The notes: a model not told the origin generated them from the sequence alone. Positions 32,688-42,304 are shown, counted from the stretch's first letter. The stretch is DNA of 64,000 bases from Streptomyces varsoviensis (GCF_000718635.1 NZ_JOBF01000013.1:124001-188000), one strand, 5' to 3'. Translations and numbers: made by a program.

Positions 32688-32745
32688 GCGCCTCGACGCA
32701 CGGCGTCGAGGCGCACGGCGTCGAGGCGCACGGCGTAGAGCTGCG
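32688..32745. repeat. 15-bp direct repeats with a 12-bp hairpin
   Basis: CGGCGTCGAGGCGCA is at 32701-32715 and 32716-32730, with a degenerate third at 32731-32745. The preceding GCGCCTCGACGC (32688-32699) pairs perfectly with 32703-32714 around a 3-nt loop. The hairpin could terminate leftward or rightward transcription. The remainder of the 551-bp gap to the next gene holds the Nudix-tail repeats and no gene I can support. Confidence 0.75.
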
Positions 32746-32868
32746 CGAATACGCCAATCGTGCCACCGACTTCCCGGGCAAAAGGTAGCAATTGCCCTAT
32801 AGCGGGTATGTGCTGATTAACTTCCCCGAAGTCGGGCAATCCGGCGGGGCCTGCGAGAGGTCTGGGAC

Positions 32869-33300
32869 GTGGTCGGCGTGAGCGAGAGCGCAGTGCCCCT
32901 GGCGTGGACGCCCGGGTTCGCGGAATGGAGCTTCCCCGCCGAGGCGGGTGCCGTGCGCACCGCGCGCACGCTGGTGCGCGACACGCTGGCCGAGTGGGGT
33001 CTGGAGTCGGTCAGCGATGTGTCGGTCCTGCTGGTGAGCGAGCTGGTCACCAACTCCCTGCGGCACGCCAGCGGGCCCATCGGCGTCCGCATGTACTCCC
33101 GCCGTACCCGCCCGGAGGACGCCCTCCTCCTCGTCGAGGTCTCCGACCCGCTGCCCGATCCGCCGCGGGAGCGCGTCGCCCGGCCGGAGGACGAGGGCGG
33201 ACGCGGTCTCCAATTGGTGGCATGCGCCTCGCGTCGCTGGGGAACCCGGCGCGGCAAGACCGGAAAAACCGTGTGGTTCGAGCTGACCTTGCCTGGTTAG
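32869..33300 (+). CDS. RsbW-like ATP-binding (anti-sigma factor type) protein
   Basis: 143 residues from GTG behind GAGAGG. This is a single HATPase_c_2 domain: VSVLLVSELVTNSLRHASGP is the N-box, and DEGGRGLQLVACASRRWG with GKTVWFELTLP the G-boxes. Such proteins in Streptomyces act as serine kinases or anti-sigma factors in partner-switch systems. It lies directly upstream of a PP2C phosphatase whose own C-terminal domain is a close paralogue, so the two likely share a network. Confidence 0.88.
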   Translation: MVGVSESAVPLAWTPGFAEWSFPAEAGAVRTARTLVRDTLAEWGLESVSDVSVLLVSELVTNSLRHASGPIGVRMYSRRTRPEDALLLVEVSDPLPDPPRERVARPEDEGGRGLQLVACASRRWGTRRGKTGKTVWFELTLPG

Positions 33301-33424
33301 GAGTCCTACGGCGCGGGTTGAGATCGTGCTGTGATCGTGAAGGCCGTGTTCCGGATGGCCGCGGTGCTGGATACTCGGCCTTCTGATGCCGGTGCGAGCA
33401 CGAGAGGCCGGAGGGGACGGGCAC

Positions 33425-36058
33425 GTGAGCGAAACGCCAGCGGGGACCACGGGTACGCCGCAGGGAACAGATGCCGCGGTGGTGTGGCAGAGCAGCCTTC
33501 CGGGCTCGCTCTACGACTACATCCGGGTCGCCTCGTTCTCGCTAGGAGCGGACGGCCGTATCGAGCAGTGGAGCGAGCGGGCGGCCGACCTGTTCGGCGT
33601 GCCGGCGCGGGAGGCCGTGGGCAGGGACCCGGGGGAGGTCTTCCCGCCGCCCGAGGCGGCGGGCCCCGCGCAGGAGGGCGGCGCCACCGCCGGCGAGCGT
33701 GAGCGGCGGCGAGCGGCGGAGCGCGCGGACGCCCTCCCCGGTTTCCTCGGCGAGCGCGGCCTCGACGGGCACGAGCGGGTCGCCCTCGTCCCCTACCGCG
33801 CCGCCGACGGCCAGTCGGGCCTCGCCGAGATCTTCCTGATGCCGACCGAGAACGAGCGCGGCGAACGCACCGCCCTCTGTATCGTCGTCGACGTACGGGC
33901 CCTGCGCGGCATCGAGACCGACCTCGCCGCCTCGCAGGCCGTTTTCGGACAATCTCCCCTCGGGTTCTTCTTCTTCGGCACCGATCTCACCCTGGTGCGC
34001 GTCAATGAATCCTTCGCGCAGGCTTTCGGACAGCCCGTCGAGTGGCACCGCGGCCGCACCCCGCAGGACTTCCTGCCCCGCGCCGAGGCCGAGCGGCTCT
34101 CCGCCGCCCTGCGCCAAGTCCTCGACACCGGAAAGCCGGTGTCCGACCTCCAGCTCGTCGGGGCGGTCCCCAGCCGTACGGAGCGGCGGCGCTGGTCCGT
34201 ATCGCTGTACCGGCTGCACAGCGGCAGCGGGCGGCCGATCGGGGTGGCGGGGCTCGCCAGCGATGTCACCGGCCGCCGCCGCGCCGAGCGCGAGGCCGCG
34301 GGCGTACGGCGCAACCTGGCGCTGCTCAACGAGGCCGGGGCGCGGATAGGCAACTCGCTCGACCTGGAGACCACCGCCCGCGAACTCCTCGACGTCGCCG
34401 TTCCGCAGTTCTGCGACCTGGCCACCGTCGACCTCTACCAGGGGCTGCTGGTCGGCGACGAGGCGCCGCCGGGGCTCGCCGACGGCAGCGCCGAGCTGCG
34501 CCGCGTGGCCTTCTCCAGCGCCGTCTCGGGCGCGCCGATCGGTTCCGAGGACGGGGAGTCGAAGCCCATTCAGGTGGGCGAGGTGCATCGTTTCCCCTTC
34601 CACTCACCGTGCGCGGTGGCGCTGCGCACCGCGCACCCCAAGGTGGTGCCCGGCCGGGAGGCCGACGAGAGCCCCGAGCTGGGGGCCGTCGTCCAGTCGA
34701 CGCTGATCGTGCCGATGGTGGCGCGCGACACCGTGGTCGGGCTCGCGCAGTTCGCCCGGACGAAGGGCAGCGAGCCGTTCGGGGAGCGGGACACGGCGCT
34801 CGCGGTGGAGCTCGCGGCGCGCGCCGCCGTCTGCATGGACAACGCCCGCCTCTACCGCCGCGAGCACGAGCGCGCGCTGATCCTCCAGCGCAGCCTGCTG
34901 CCGCCGGGCGACCCCGAGGCCGCCGGCATCGAGATCGCCTGCCGCTATCTGCCGGGCAACACCGCCACCGAGGTCGGCGGCGACTGGTTCGACGTCATAG
35001 AGCTGCCCGGCCACCGGACCGCCATCGTCGTCGGCGATGTCATGGGCCGCGGCCTGCGCGCCGCCGTCGCCATGGGCGAACTCCGGACGGCCGTACGGAC
35101 GCTGGCGCTGCTCGACCTGGAGCCGGCCGAGGTGCTGTCCGCGCTCGACGAGGTCGCGCACGGCCTCGGCACGCCCGGCGGGAAGCAGTCCTCGGCGCGT
35201 TCGGCGCGCGGCAGCGGCAAGGACGCCGACCTCTCCGAGGTGTACCTCGCGACCTGCGTCTACGCCGTGTACGACCCGGTGACGCGGCGGGCCACGTTCG
35301 CCAACGCCGGGCATCTGCCGCCCGTGCTCGTCGAACCGGGCGAGCCCGCCCTGCTGCTGGACGTACCGCCGGGCATGCCGCTCGGCGTCGGCGGCGAGCC
35401 GTTCGAGGAGACCGAGGTCGACCTGCCGGACGGCGCGCTGCTCGCGCTCTACACCGACGGCCTGGTCGAGTCCCGCGACCAGTCGCTCGACGACGGGCTG
35501 CGCGCCTTCCGCGAGGCGCTCACGGACCCGTCGCCCGTGCTGGAGGACGTCTGCGACCATGTGCTCGGCGCGCTCGACACCCACCACGGCGAGGACGACA
35601 TCGCGCTGCTGATGGCGCGGGTGCAGGGGCTGCCCGCCGAGTCGGTGGGGGACTGGCACCTGCCGCCGGAGCCGCGCTCGGTGGCCCGCGCCCGGGAGCT
35701 GGCGCGCGAGAAGCTGACGGCCTGGGGCCTGGACAACCTCGTGGACACGGCGGAGCTGCTGGTCAGCGAGTTGGTGACGAACGCCCTGCGGTACGGGGAG
35801 GGCGAGATACGGCTCCGGCTGCTGCTCGATCGCACCCTGGTCTGCGAGGTCTGGGACGGCGGTCTCGTGCAGCCCCGCCGCCGCCGGGCCCGCGACACCG
35901 ACGAGGGCGGCCGCGGCCTCCAGCTCGTCGGCCTCCTCAGCGCCGCCTGGGGCAGCCGCCGCACCCCGCACGGCAAGACGGTCTGGTTCGAACTCGCCCT
36001 CCCGGACGGCGATTCGCCGGGCGTGGACGCGGTGGAGGCGTTGCTGAGCCTGTACTGA
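33425..36058 (+). CDS. PAS-PAS-GAF-SpoIIE phosphatase with C-terminal RsbW-like ATPase domain
   Basis: 877 residues from GTG behind GGAGGGGA; an ATG 39 bp earlier has no ribosome binding site. Domain order: PAS (about 20-150), second PAS (about 165-290), GAF (about 305-475), PP2C/SpoIIE phosphatase (about 490-715, with TATEVGGDWFDVIELPG, VVGDVMGRGLRAAVAMGELR and LALYTDGLVESRD), then HATPase_c_2 (about 735-870). The phosphatase and kinase-like modules would act in opposite directions on an anti-anti-sigma protein. Signals could be redox, light or ligands via the PAS and GAF domains. Its 3' end is duplicated as a 20-bp repeat. Confidence 0.93.
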   Translation: MSETPAGTTGTPQGTDAAVVWQSSLPGSLYDYIRVASFSLGADGRIEQWSERAADLFGVPAREAVGRDPGEVFPPPEAAGPAQEGGATAGERERRRAAERADALPGFLGERGLDGHERVALVPYRAADGQSGLAEIFLMPTENERGERTALCIVVDVRALRGIETDLAASQAVFGQSPLGFFFFGTDLTLVRVNESFAQAFGQPVEWHRGRTPQDFLPRAEAERLSAALRQVLDTGKPVSDLQLVGAVPSRTERRRWSVSLYRLHSGSGRPIGVAGLASDVTGRRRAEREAAGVRRNLALLNEAGARIGNSLDLETTARELLDVAVPQFCDLATVDLYQGLLVGDEAPPGLADGSAELRRVAFSSAVSGAPIGSEDGESKPIQVGEVHRFPFHSPCAVALRTAHPKVVPGREADESPELGAVVQSTLIVPMVARDTVVGLAQFARTKGSEPFGERDTALAVELAARAAVCMDNARLYRREHERALILQRSLLPPGDPEAAGIEIACRYLPGNTATEVGGDWFDVIELPGHRTAIVVGDVMGRGLRAAVAMGELRTAVRTLALLDLEPAEVLSALDEVAHGLGTPGGKQSSARSARGSGKDADLSEVYLATCVYAVYDPVTRRATFANAGHLPPVLVEPGEPALLLDVPPGMPLGVGGEPFEETEVDLPDGALLALYTDGLVESRDQSLDDGLRAFREALTDPSPVLEDVCDHVLGALDTHHGEDDIALLMARVQGLPAESVGDWHLPPEPRSVARARELAREKLTAWGLDNLVDTAELLVSELVTNALRYGEGEIRLRLLLDRTLVCEVWDGGLVQPRRRRARDTDEGGRGLQLVGLLSAAWGSRRTPHGKTVWFELALPDGDSPGVDAVEALLSLY

Positions 36059-36120
36059 CGGAGCTCAGCCTGTACTGACGGAGCTCAGCCGGTACGGACG
36101 GAGTTCAGCCGGTACTGACG
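36041..36120 (+). repeat. Four 20-bp tandem repeats at the phosphatase gene 3' end
   Basis: Units start at 36041, 36061, 36081 and 36101 with core GAGYTCAGCCKGTACTGACG. The first unit contains the last codons and the TGA stop. The array ends 17 bp before the stop of the convergent TPM-domain gene. Confidence 0.9.
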
Positions 36121-36136
36121 GACGCGGCGGAGCGGG

Positions 36137-38203
36137 TCACTCCGCCAGCCGTCCCCGGGTCCCCCCGCCGCCGAACGTGGCGGGGAGCAGGCCGCCGAGG
36201 ATGATGCCGCCCAGCAGCGCGCCGCCGATCGCCCCGGCGGGGTGCGGGGACTGCGGGGCGTACGGGCCGGCGTGGGCGTTCTGGTCGGCGAAGCCGCGTA
36301 CGTCCCGCTCGGCCAGCTCGCGCGCCTGCCGGGCCAGCGCCTCCGCGCGCCGCGCCTCCGGCAGCAGCCGGGCGGCGGCCGCGTCGTCCGTGGCGTCGGC
36401 GGCCTCCTCCGCCCGCGTCAGATGGCGCTCGGCCTCGGCCAGCCGGGTGCGGGCCCGGCTGCCGATCGCCCCGCGGTGGGTGCACACGAAGTCGCGCGCG
36501 GCGGCGACGTCGCCGCGCGCCGCGAGCAGGGCGCGCGCCCCCAGCGCCCAGGCGCGCCGCTCGCGCGCCTCCGTCCCCTCTTCGTTCAGCAGCTCGTCGA
36601 GCCCGGCCGCCGCGTCCTCGACCCGCTGGAGGGCGGCGAGCGGGTCGTAGCGGCCGCCCGCCAGGTCCCGTCCGGTCTGGGCGAGCGCGCGCTCCGTACG
36701 GGCGATACGGGCGCACAGCTCGCTCGCCCGCTCGCCGCCGAGGTCCCCGGCGCGCAGGCCGCTGCGGTCGGCCAGCAGGGCGCGGGCGCGGGCCAGGTCG
36801 GCCTCGGTCTCGGGCAGCAGGGCGCGCAGCCGCTTCGCGGCGCGGAGCACGCCGTGCGTGTGGCGCAGTACGGCGGTGGTGAGCGTACGGGCCTGGGCGA
36901 GCGCGGCCTCGGCGGCGCGGATGGCGGGGGCCGCGGCGGCCGGGTCGCGCTCGGCCAGCGACCGGCGGGCCTGGGCGAGCCCCGCCGTGGCGAAGGCGAG
37001 GCGGTCGCGGGCCTCGGCCGGGTGCTGCGCGACGGGCGCCAGCGCGGACGCGGTGCAGCCGCGCGCCAGATCGGCCAGGGCGGCCTCGGCGTGGTCGATG
37101 CGCGGCGCCAGCGCCTCGGTGGCCTCCTCGGCGCGGGCGAGCAGTTGGGGCGCGTTCTCCTTGAGGGCGCGGAGCCGGTCGAACGCGTCGGACTCCGCGT
37201 CGAGCCGCCGGTTGGCGCTGGTGCAGCGGGAGAGGATCTCGTCGAGCGTGTACCGGCGGGTTTCGGCGTCCTGGTGGGGCGCGTCGTCGAGCCGCTGCCG
37301 CAGCCGGAAGGCGCGTGCGGCCTCCCCCCGGGCGTATGCCACGGCCTCCGCGAACGGCAGCGCCGCCCGCCGGCCGAATTGGTCGATGGCGAGGTCCAGT
37401 TCCTCCTCGCTCGTACGGATGGCGTCATCCGTCTCCACGAGTATCTGTGCCGCCTCGGCGTCCAACGCGGTCAGCGGGGTGAGCGGTTGGGCCAACCGGG
37501 TGAATCCGGCGAGGGCGGGGGCCGGGGCGGCGGCGCGGCGGTCCCGGGCGCGGCGGCCGCGCCGGGCGAGGAGGTAGCCGCCGAGCGCGCAGGAGCCCAT
37601 CACGAGGAGGGCGGGCAGCCAGACGCCGCGCCCGCCCGGCACGAGCGCCTCCCCGCCGGGGTCGTCCGCGCCGGGGGTGAGGGCGGGGGTGCGTACGGGC
37701 CGCCCTTGGAGCACCGCCTGGTACCCGGCGGCGGCGCCGATGGCCGCGTCGGCCCAGGCGTGCGACGCCAGCGCGGGTTCGATGGCGGCCGTGGCGACGC
37801 GGTCGAGCTGGGCGGGGCGGAAGCCGGAGTCGTCGGCGGCCGAGACGGCGTAGCGGCGGTCGTGGGTGGCGATGGCCAGGACCAGGTCGCGGGGGCCGAG
37901 GCCGTTGCGGTCGGCGGTGGCGTCGGCCCAGTCGTGGCCCGCGCGGCCGGAGAAGTCCCGCACGTAGGTGACGAAGAGCTGCACCCGCGCCTCGCGGCGC
38001 AGCCGTTCGAGGGCCGTGGCCACCTCCGCGCGCCGCTCGCGGAGCGCCCCGACGGTGTCGGTGATCCGGCCCGTGCGCGCCAGGTCGAGGGGGCCGTCGG
38101 CGCGCGCGGGGGGCGCCAGGAGCAGGACGCACAGCGCCAGGAGGGCGCACACCGTGGCCCAGCCGGGTGCCCCCGATCCGTACCGCCTCAGAAGCCGCGT
38201 CAC
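36137..38203 (-). CDS. TPM-domain membrane protein with long coiled-coil region
   Basis: 688 residues. The signal segment VCALLALCVLLLAPPARA (about 18-35) is followed by a TPM/TLP18.3 domain (about 38-165, LFVTYVRDFSGRAGHDWADA and LVLAIATHDRRYAVSAADDS), a membrane helix around 195-212, and a cytoplasmic helical, Ala/Arg/Glu-rich region of about 430 residues. A Gly-rich tail (GAIGGALLGGIILGG) ends it. It is widespread in Streptomyces with unknown function. TPM domains in other bacteria are linked to membrane stress and protein turnover. The GTG start has no clear ribosome binding site. Confidence 0.82.
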   Translation of the reverse strand: MTRLLRRYGSGAPGWATVCALLALCVLLLAPPARADGPLDLARTGRITDTVGALRERRAEVATALERLRREARVQLFVTYVRDFSGRAGHDWADATADRNGLGPRDLVLAIATHDRRYAVSAADDSGFRPAQLDRVATAAIEPALASHAWADAAIGAAAGYQAVLQGRPVRTPALTPGADDPGGEALVPGGRGVWLPALLVMGSCALGGYLLARRGRRARDRRAAAPAPALAGFTRLAQPLTPLTALDAEAAQILVETDDAIRTSEEELDLAIDQFGRRAALPFAEAVAYARGEAARAFRLRQRLDDAPHQDAETRRYTLDEILSRCTSANRRLDAESDAFDRLRALKENAPQLLARAEEATEALAPRIDHAEAALADLARGCTASALAPVAQHPAEARDRLAFATAGLAQARRSLAERDPAAAAPAIRAAEAALAQARTLTTAVLRHTHGVLRAAKRLRALLPETEADLARARALLADRSGLRAGDLGGERASELCARIARTERALAQTGRDLAGGRYDPLAALQRVEDAAAGLDELLNEEGTEARERRAWALGARALLAARGDVAAARDFVCTHRGAIGSRARTRLAEAERHLTRAEEAADATDDAAAARLLPEARRAEALARQARELAERDVRGFADQNAHAGPYAPQSPHPAGAIGGALLGGIILGGLLPATFGGGGTRGRLAE

Positions 38204-38395
38204 ATTTGGGAGCGTATGACCGTTCCGCCTGCTCCGCGACCGGTCGCGGGGGCCGGGGCGGGAACCGGCCGAGGGCCCCGGGGCGGGGGCCGGACGAGGG
38301 ACCCGGGCGAACGGGCGCGCCCGGAGCAGCGCCCGCCCCGGCCCGCCGCAGGAGCCATGCCGCGGGAGCCATGCCCGCCACGGGCGCTGTGCCCC

Positions 38396-39163
38396 TCACT
38401 CCCCCCGGCGGCGGATCTTGTTCCCCAGCCAGACCAGCGGGTCGTACTTGCGGTCCACCGCCCGCTCCTTCAGCGGGATCAGCGCGTTGTCGGTGATCTT
38501 GATGTGTTCCGGGCAGACCTCCGTGCAGCATTTGGTGATGTTGCAGTAGCCCAGGCCGTGCTCCTCCTGCGCGCTCCGCTTGCGGTCGACGCCCATCTCG
38601 TCCGCCGCGTCCAGCGGGTGCATGTCCAGCTCGGCGACGCGCATCAGGAAGCGGGGGCCCGCGAAGGCGGCCTTGTTCTCCTCGTGGTCGCGCACCACAT
38701 GGCAGGTGTCCTGGCACAGGAAGCACTCGATGCACTTGCGGAACTCCTGCGAGCGCCCCACGTCCTCCTGGCGCATCCGGTACTCGCCCGCCTTCAGGTC
38801 CGCGGGCGGCACGAACGCCGGGACCTCGCGCGCCTTCGCGTAGTTGAAGGACACGTCCGTCACCAGGTCCCGTACGACCGGGAAGGCGCGCAGCGGCGTC
38901 ACCGTCACCGTCTCGTCCTGGCCGAAGACCGACATCCGCGTCATGCATAGCAGCCGCGGCCGGCCGTTGATCTCGGCGCTGCACGAACCGCACTTGCCCG
39001 CCTTGCAGTTCCACCGGACGGCCAGGTCGGGCGCCTGGGTGGCCTGGAGGCGGTGGATGATGTCGAGGACCACCTCGCCCTCGTTGACCGCGATCTCGAA
39101 GTCCGCGAGGCCCCCGCCGACCGCATCACCCCGCCACACCTTGAAGTGGGCCTGATAGCTCAC
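38396..39163 (-). CDS. sdhB: Succinate dehydrogenase/fumarate reductase iron-sulfur subunit
   Basis: 255 residues from a GTG overlapping the flavoprotein stop. CKAGKCGSCSAEI with a later LLCMTR Cys is the [2Fe-2S] site; CIECFLCQDTC and CNITKCCTEVCP are the cluster sites of the C-terminal ferredoxin half. It moves electrons from FAD in SdhA to the membrane anchor. It is the last gene of sdhCAB. The 192 bp after it are very G-rich with no gene. Confidence 0.95.
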   Translation of the reverse strand: MSYQAHFKVWRGDAVGGGLADFEIAVNEGEVVLDIIHRLQATQAPDLAVRWNCKAGKCGSCSAEINGRPRLLCMTRMSVFGQDETVTVTPLRAFPVVRDLVTDVSFNYAKAREVPAFVPPADLKAGEYRMRQEDVGRSQEFRKCIECFLCQDTCHVVRDHEENKAAFAGPRFLMRVAELDMHPLDAADEMGVDRKRSAQEEHGLGYCNITKCCTEVCPEHIKITDNALIPLKERAVDRKYDPLVWLGNKIRRRGE

Positions 39164-41109
39164 GGCGTCAGCTCCTCGTCCGTCAGGTACTTGGCCAGTT
39201 CGTCCCGCTCGAAGAGGGCGAGCAGATCGGGCCGGATGGGCGGCGACTCGCGCCGCTCCAGGGCGATCTGGCCGAGCGCCGGGTCCGCGGCCGCCGGCCC
39301 GGCCCCCTCCTGGGCTGCGGCGAACCGGCACACCAGATTGGCCCGCCGCCACCGCCGGTCCATCTCCGGATAGTCGTCGCGGGTGTGTCCGCCCCGGCTC
39401 TCCGTGCGCTCCAGGGCCGCGCGCGCCACGCACTCGCTGACCAGCAGCATGTTCCGCAGGTCGAGCGAGAGGTGCCAGCCGGGGTTGAACTGCCGGTGCC
39501 CCTCGACGCCCGTACGCCGCGCCCGGCCCCGCAGATCGGCGAGCCGGTCCAGCGCCTCGCGCATCTCCGGGGCCTTGCGGATGATGCCCACCAGGTCGTT
39601 CATCGTCTGCTGGAGCTCCTGGTGCAGGGTGTACGGGTTCTCGGCCGGGCCGCTCGCCCGCGGGTCCGGGCCGCCCTCGGCGCTGAACGGGCGCAGCGCC
39701 TCGGCCGCCGCCGCGGCGACGTCCGCCTCGGTGGGGCGGGGCCGTTCGCCGCCGGTCAGCGAGGCCGTGTACTGGGCCGCGTACAGCCCGGCGCGGCGGC
39801 CGAAGACCAGCAGGTCGGAGAGGGAGTTGCCGCCGAGCCGGTTGGAGCCGTGCATGCCGCCCGCGACCTCGCCCGCCGCGAAGAGGCCGGGCACCCCGGC
39901 CGCGGCGGCGGTGTCGGGGTCCACGTCCACGCCGCCCATCACGTAGTGGCAGGTGGGGCCGACCTCCATCGCCTCGGCGGTGATGTCGACGTCCGCCAGC
40001 TCCTTGAACTGGTGGTGCATGGACGGCAGCCGGCGCTTGATGACCTCGGCGGGCATGCGCGTGGAGACGTCCAGGAACACGCCGCCGTGCGGGGTGCCGC
40101 GGCCCGCCTTGACCTCGGAGTTGATGGCGCGGGCCACCTCGTCGCGGGGGAGCAGCTCGGGCGGGCGGCGGTTGTTGTCCGGGTCCTCGTACCAGCGGTC
40201 GCCCTCGTCCTCGGACTGCGCGTACTTCTCCTTGAACACATCCGGGACGTACCCGAACATGAACCGCTCGCCCTCGCTGTTGCGCAGCACCCCGCCGTCG
40301 CCGCGCACGGACTCGGTGACGAGGATGCCCTTCACGGACGGCGGCCAGATCATGCCGGTCGGGTGGAACTGCACGAACTCCATGTTGATCAGCGGGGCCC
40401 CGGCGAGCAGCGCCAGCGCGTGCCCGTCGCCCGTGTACTCCCAGGAGTTGGACGTCACCTTGAAGGACTTGCCGATGCCGCCGGTGGCCAGCACCACCGC
40501 CGGCGACTCGATAGTGAAGAAACGGCCGGACTCGCGCTCGTACCCGAAGACGCCCGCGACCCGCTCGCCGTCCTTGAGCACGCGGGTGACCGTGCACTCC
40601 TGGAAGACCTTCAGCCGCGCCTCGTAGTCGCCGAACTCGCGGAAGTCCTCCTGCTGAAGGCTGACGATCTTCTGCTGGAGGGTGCGGATCAGCTCCAGCC
40701 CCGTACGGTCGCCGACGTGCGCGAGGCGCGGGTACTCGTGTCCGCCGAAGTTGCGCTGCGATATGCGCCCGTCCGCCGTGCGGTCGAAGAGCGCGCCCCA
40801 GGTCTCCAGCTCCCACACCCGGTCCGGGGCCTCGCGCGCGTGCAGCTCCGCCATCCGCCACTGGTTGAGGAACTTCCCGCCGCGCATCGTGTCGCGGAAG
40901 TGCACCTGCCAGTTGTCGCCCTCGTTGACATTTCCCATGCTGGCCGCGATGCCGCCCTCGGCCATCACGGTATGGGCCTTGCCGAACAGGGACTTGCAGA
41001 TCACCGCGGTCCGCATGCCCTGCTCGCGCGCCTCGATCGCCGCCCGCAGCCCGGCGCCGCCCGCGCCGACCACGACCACGTCCCAGCTCTGCCGTTCCTC
41101 GTGCGTCAT
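39160..41109 (-). CDS. sdhA: Succinate dehydrogenase/fumarate reductase flavoprotein subunit
   Basis: 649 residues. The FAD-binding motif is VVVVGAGGAGLRAAIEA, covalent-FAD His46 lies in KAHTVMAEGG, and active-site motifs include FVQFHPTGM, HGSNRLGGNSLSDLLVFGRR and REAPDRVWELE. It oxidises succinate to fumarate at the inner face of the membrane. The long form with a single large anchor points to the type B three-subunit enzyme found in actinomycetes. It lies between sdhC (13-bp gap) and sdhB (4-bp overlap). Confidence 0.96.
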   Translation of the reverse strand: MTHEERQSWDVVVVGAGGAGLRAAIEAREQGMRTAVICKSLFGKAHTVMAEGGIAASMGNVNEGDNWQVHFRDTMRGGKFLNQWRMAELHAREAPDRVWELETWGALFDRTADGRISQRNFGGHEYPRLAHVGDRTGLELIRTLQQKIVSLQQEDFREFGDYEARLKVFQECTVTRVLKDGERVAGVFGYERESGRFFTIESPAVVLATGGIGKSFKVTSNSWEYTGDGHALALLAGAPLINMEFVQFHPTGMIWPPSVKGILVTESVRGDGGVLRNSEGERFMFGYVPDVFKEKYAQSEDEGDRWYEDPDNNRRPPELLPRDEVARAINSEVKAGRGTPHGGVFLDVSTRMPAEVIKRRLPSMHHQFKELADVDITAEAMEVGPTCHYVMGGVDVDPDTAAAAGVPGLFAAGEVAGGMHGSNRLGGNSLSDLLVFGRRAGLYAAQYTASLTGGERPRPTEADVAAAAAEALRPFSAEGGPDPRASGPAENPYTLHQELQQTMNDLVGIIRKAPEMREALDRLADLRGRARRTGVEGHRQFNPGWHLSLDLRNMLLVSECVARAALERTESRGGHTRDDYPEMDRRWRRANLVCRFAAAQEGAGPAAADPALGQIALERRESPPIRPDLLALFERDELAKYLTDEELTP

Positions 41110-41122
41110 CAGCCGCGCCCCA

Positions 41123-41959
41123 TCAGAAGAACCTCGGATCGTCGAATACGCCGCTCGCCACCAGATACACATAGAGGTCGGCCGCCATCACGCTCACCAA
41201 CGACGCCCAGGCCAGCAACGCGTGACGGCTATTCAGTTTTCCTGCCCAGCTCCACAGGCGATAGCGCACCGGATGCTTGGAGAAGTGCTTGAGCCGGCCG
41301 CCGACGATATGCCGGCACGAGTGGCAGGAGAGCGTGTACGCCCAGATCAGGACGATGTTGGCGAGCAGCACGAGGGTGCCCAGACCCATGTGGCCCCACT
41401 CGCCCCGCTCGTCGCGGAAGCCGAGCGCGGTGTCGTAGGTGAGGATCAGCGCGACGATCACCGCGAAGTAGAAGAAGTAGCGGTGGACGTTCTGGAGGAT
41501 CAGCGGGAACCGCGTCTCGCCGCCGTACTTCTTGTGCGGCTCGGCCACCGCGCAGGCGGGCGGCGACGCCCAGAAGCTGCGGTAGTACGCCTTGCGGTAG
41601 TAGTAGCAGGTCAGCCGGAAGCCCAGCGGGAAGATCAGGATCAGCAGGGCGGGGGACAGCCCCCACCACGCGCCGAAGATCTCCCAGTCCGCGCCGCCCT
41701 TCATGGGCACGCAGTTCTCCGCGACGCAGGGCGAGTAGAACGGCGACACATAGGGCGCCGCGTAGTAGTCGTCACCGGCGAACGCCCGCCACGTCGAGTA
41801 GACGACGAAGACGAGCAGTCCGGCCGCGGTGCCGGCGGGCACCAGCCACCAGCGGTCGGTGCGCAGATGGCGGGCCGGGATCGCGGCGCGCGACGCGTGG
41901 TGCACGCCGCGCGCGGTCATATCGCCGGGCGTGACTTCGGGGTCGGTACCAGTGGTCAA
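41123..41959 (-). CDS. sdhC: Succinate dehydrogenase cytochrome b-type membrane anchor
   Basis: 278 residues from a TTG with CCGGAG upstream. About five membrane segments (WWLVPAGTAAGLLVFVVYST, LSPALLILIFPLGFRL, YFFYFAVIVALILTY, GLGTLVLLANIVLIWAY, ALLAWASLVSVMAADLYVYL). His residues in QNVHRYFFYF and LSCHSCRHIVGG could hold haem. A single anchor serves in place of SdhC plus SdhD. It passes electrons to menaquinone. Confidence 0.88.
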   Translation of the reverse strand: MTTGTDPEVTPGDMTARGVHHASRAAIPARHLRTDRWWLVPAGTAAGLLVFVVYSTWRAFAGDDYYAAPYVSPFYSPCVAENCVPMKGGADWEIFGAWWGLSPALLILIFPLGFRLTCYYYRKAYYRSFWASPPACAVAEPHKKYGGETRFPLILQNVHRYFFYFAVIVALILTYDTALGFRDERGEWGHMGLGTLVLLANIVLIWAYTLSCHSCRHIVGGRLKHFSKHPVRYRLWSWAGKLNSRHALLAWASLVSVMAADLYVYLVASGVFDDPRFF

Positions 41960-42019
41960 AGGGAACTCCGGAAGGAGTGGGGGTGGAAGTCGGCGTACGG
42001 GCTCGGGGCCGCCTCTTCG

Positions 42020-42304
42020 CTACGGGGCCCCGCGGTCGCGCGCGCCCAGGCCCTCGTCCTCGGCGTCCGCCCACAGCGAGCTGTCGTACGGCGCGTCGGG
42101 GATCGGCACCATCACGGGCTTAGGCCGCTCCGGCGGGGCGCTCTCGCGCAGCAGGGCGACGCTCTCGCGCAGATGGTCGGCGTCGGTGCGGACGCGCCTG
42201 ATCTCCAGGTCGCCGCTGCCGACCCGCTGCTCCAGCCGGACCACGGACCGTACGAGGTCGTCGAGGCAGCGCTGAACAGCCGTCAACTCATCGTTCAGGG
42301 ACAT
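42020..42304 (-). CDS. Hypothetical coiled-coil protein upstream of sdh
   Basis: 94 residues behind GGAGGT. Residues about 5-55 (ELTAVQRCLDDLVRSVVRLE and onward) have heptad hydrophobics of a coiled coil; the end is Pro/Asp-rich. No known domain. It lies 60 bp upstream of sdhC on the same strand and could be co-transcribed. Confidence 0.65.
   Translation of the reverse strand: MSLNDELTAVQRCLDDLVRSVVRLEQRVGSGDLEIRRVRTDADHLRESVALLRESAPPERPKPVMVPIPDAPYDSSLWADAEDEGLGARDRGAP

Noticed and set aside
32528..32839. Minus-strand open frame of 103 codons across the repeat region before the RsbW-like gene
   Set aside because: It is mostly made of the tandem repeats, lacks a ribosome binding site and resembles no family.
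34604..35971. Long minus-strand open frame (455 codons) opposite the SpoIIE-type phosphatase gene
   Set aside because: Antisense frames stay open because of high GC. Its product has no recognisable domain, while the plus strand encodes a well-conserved multidomain protein.
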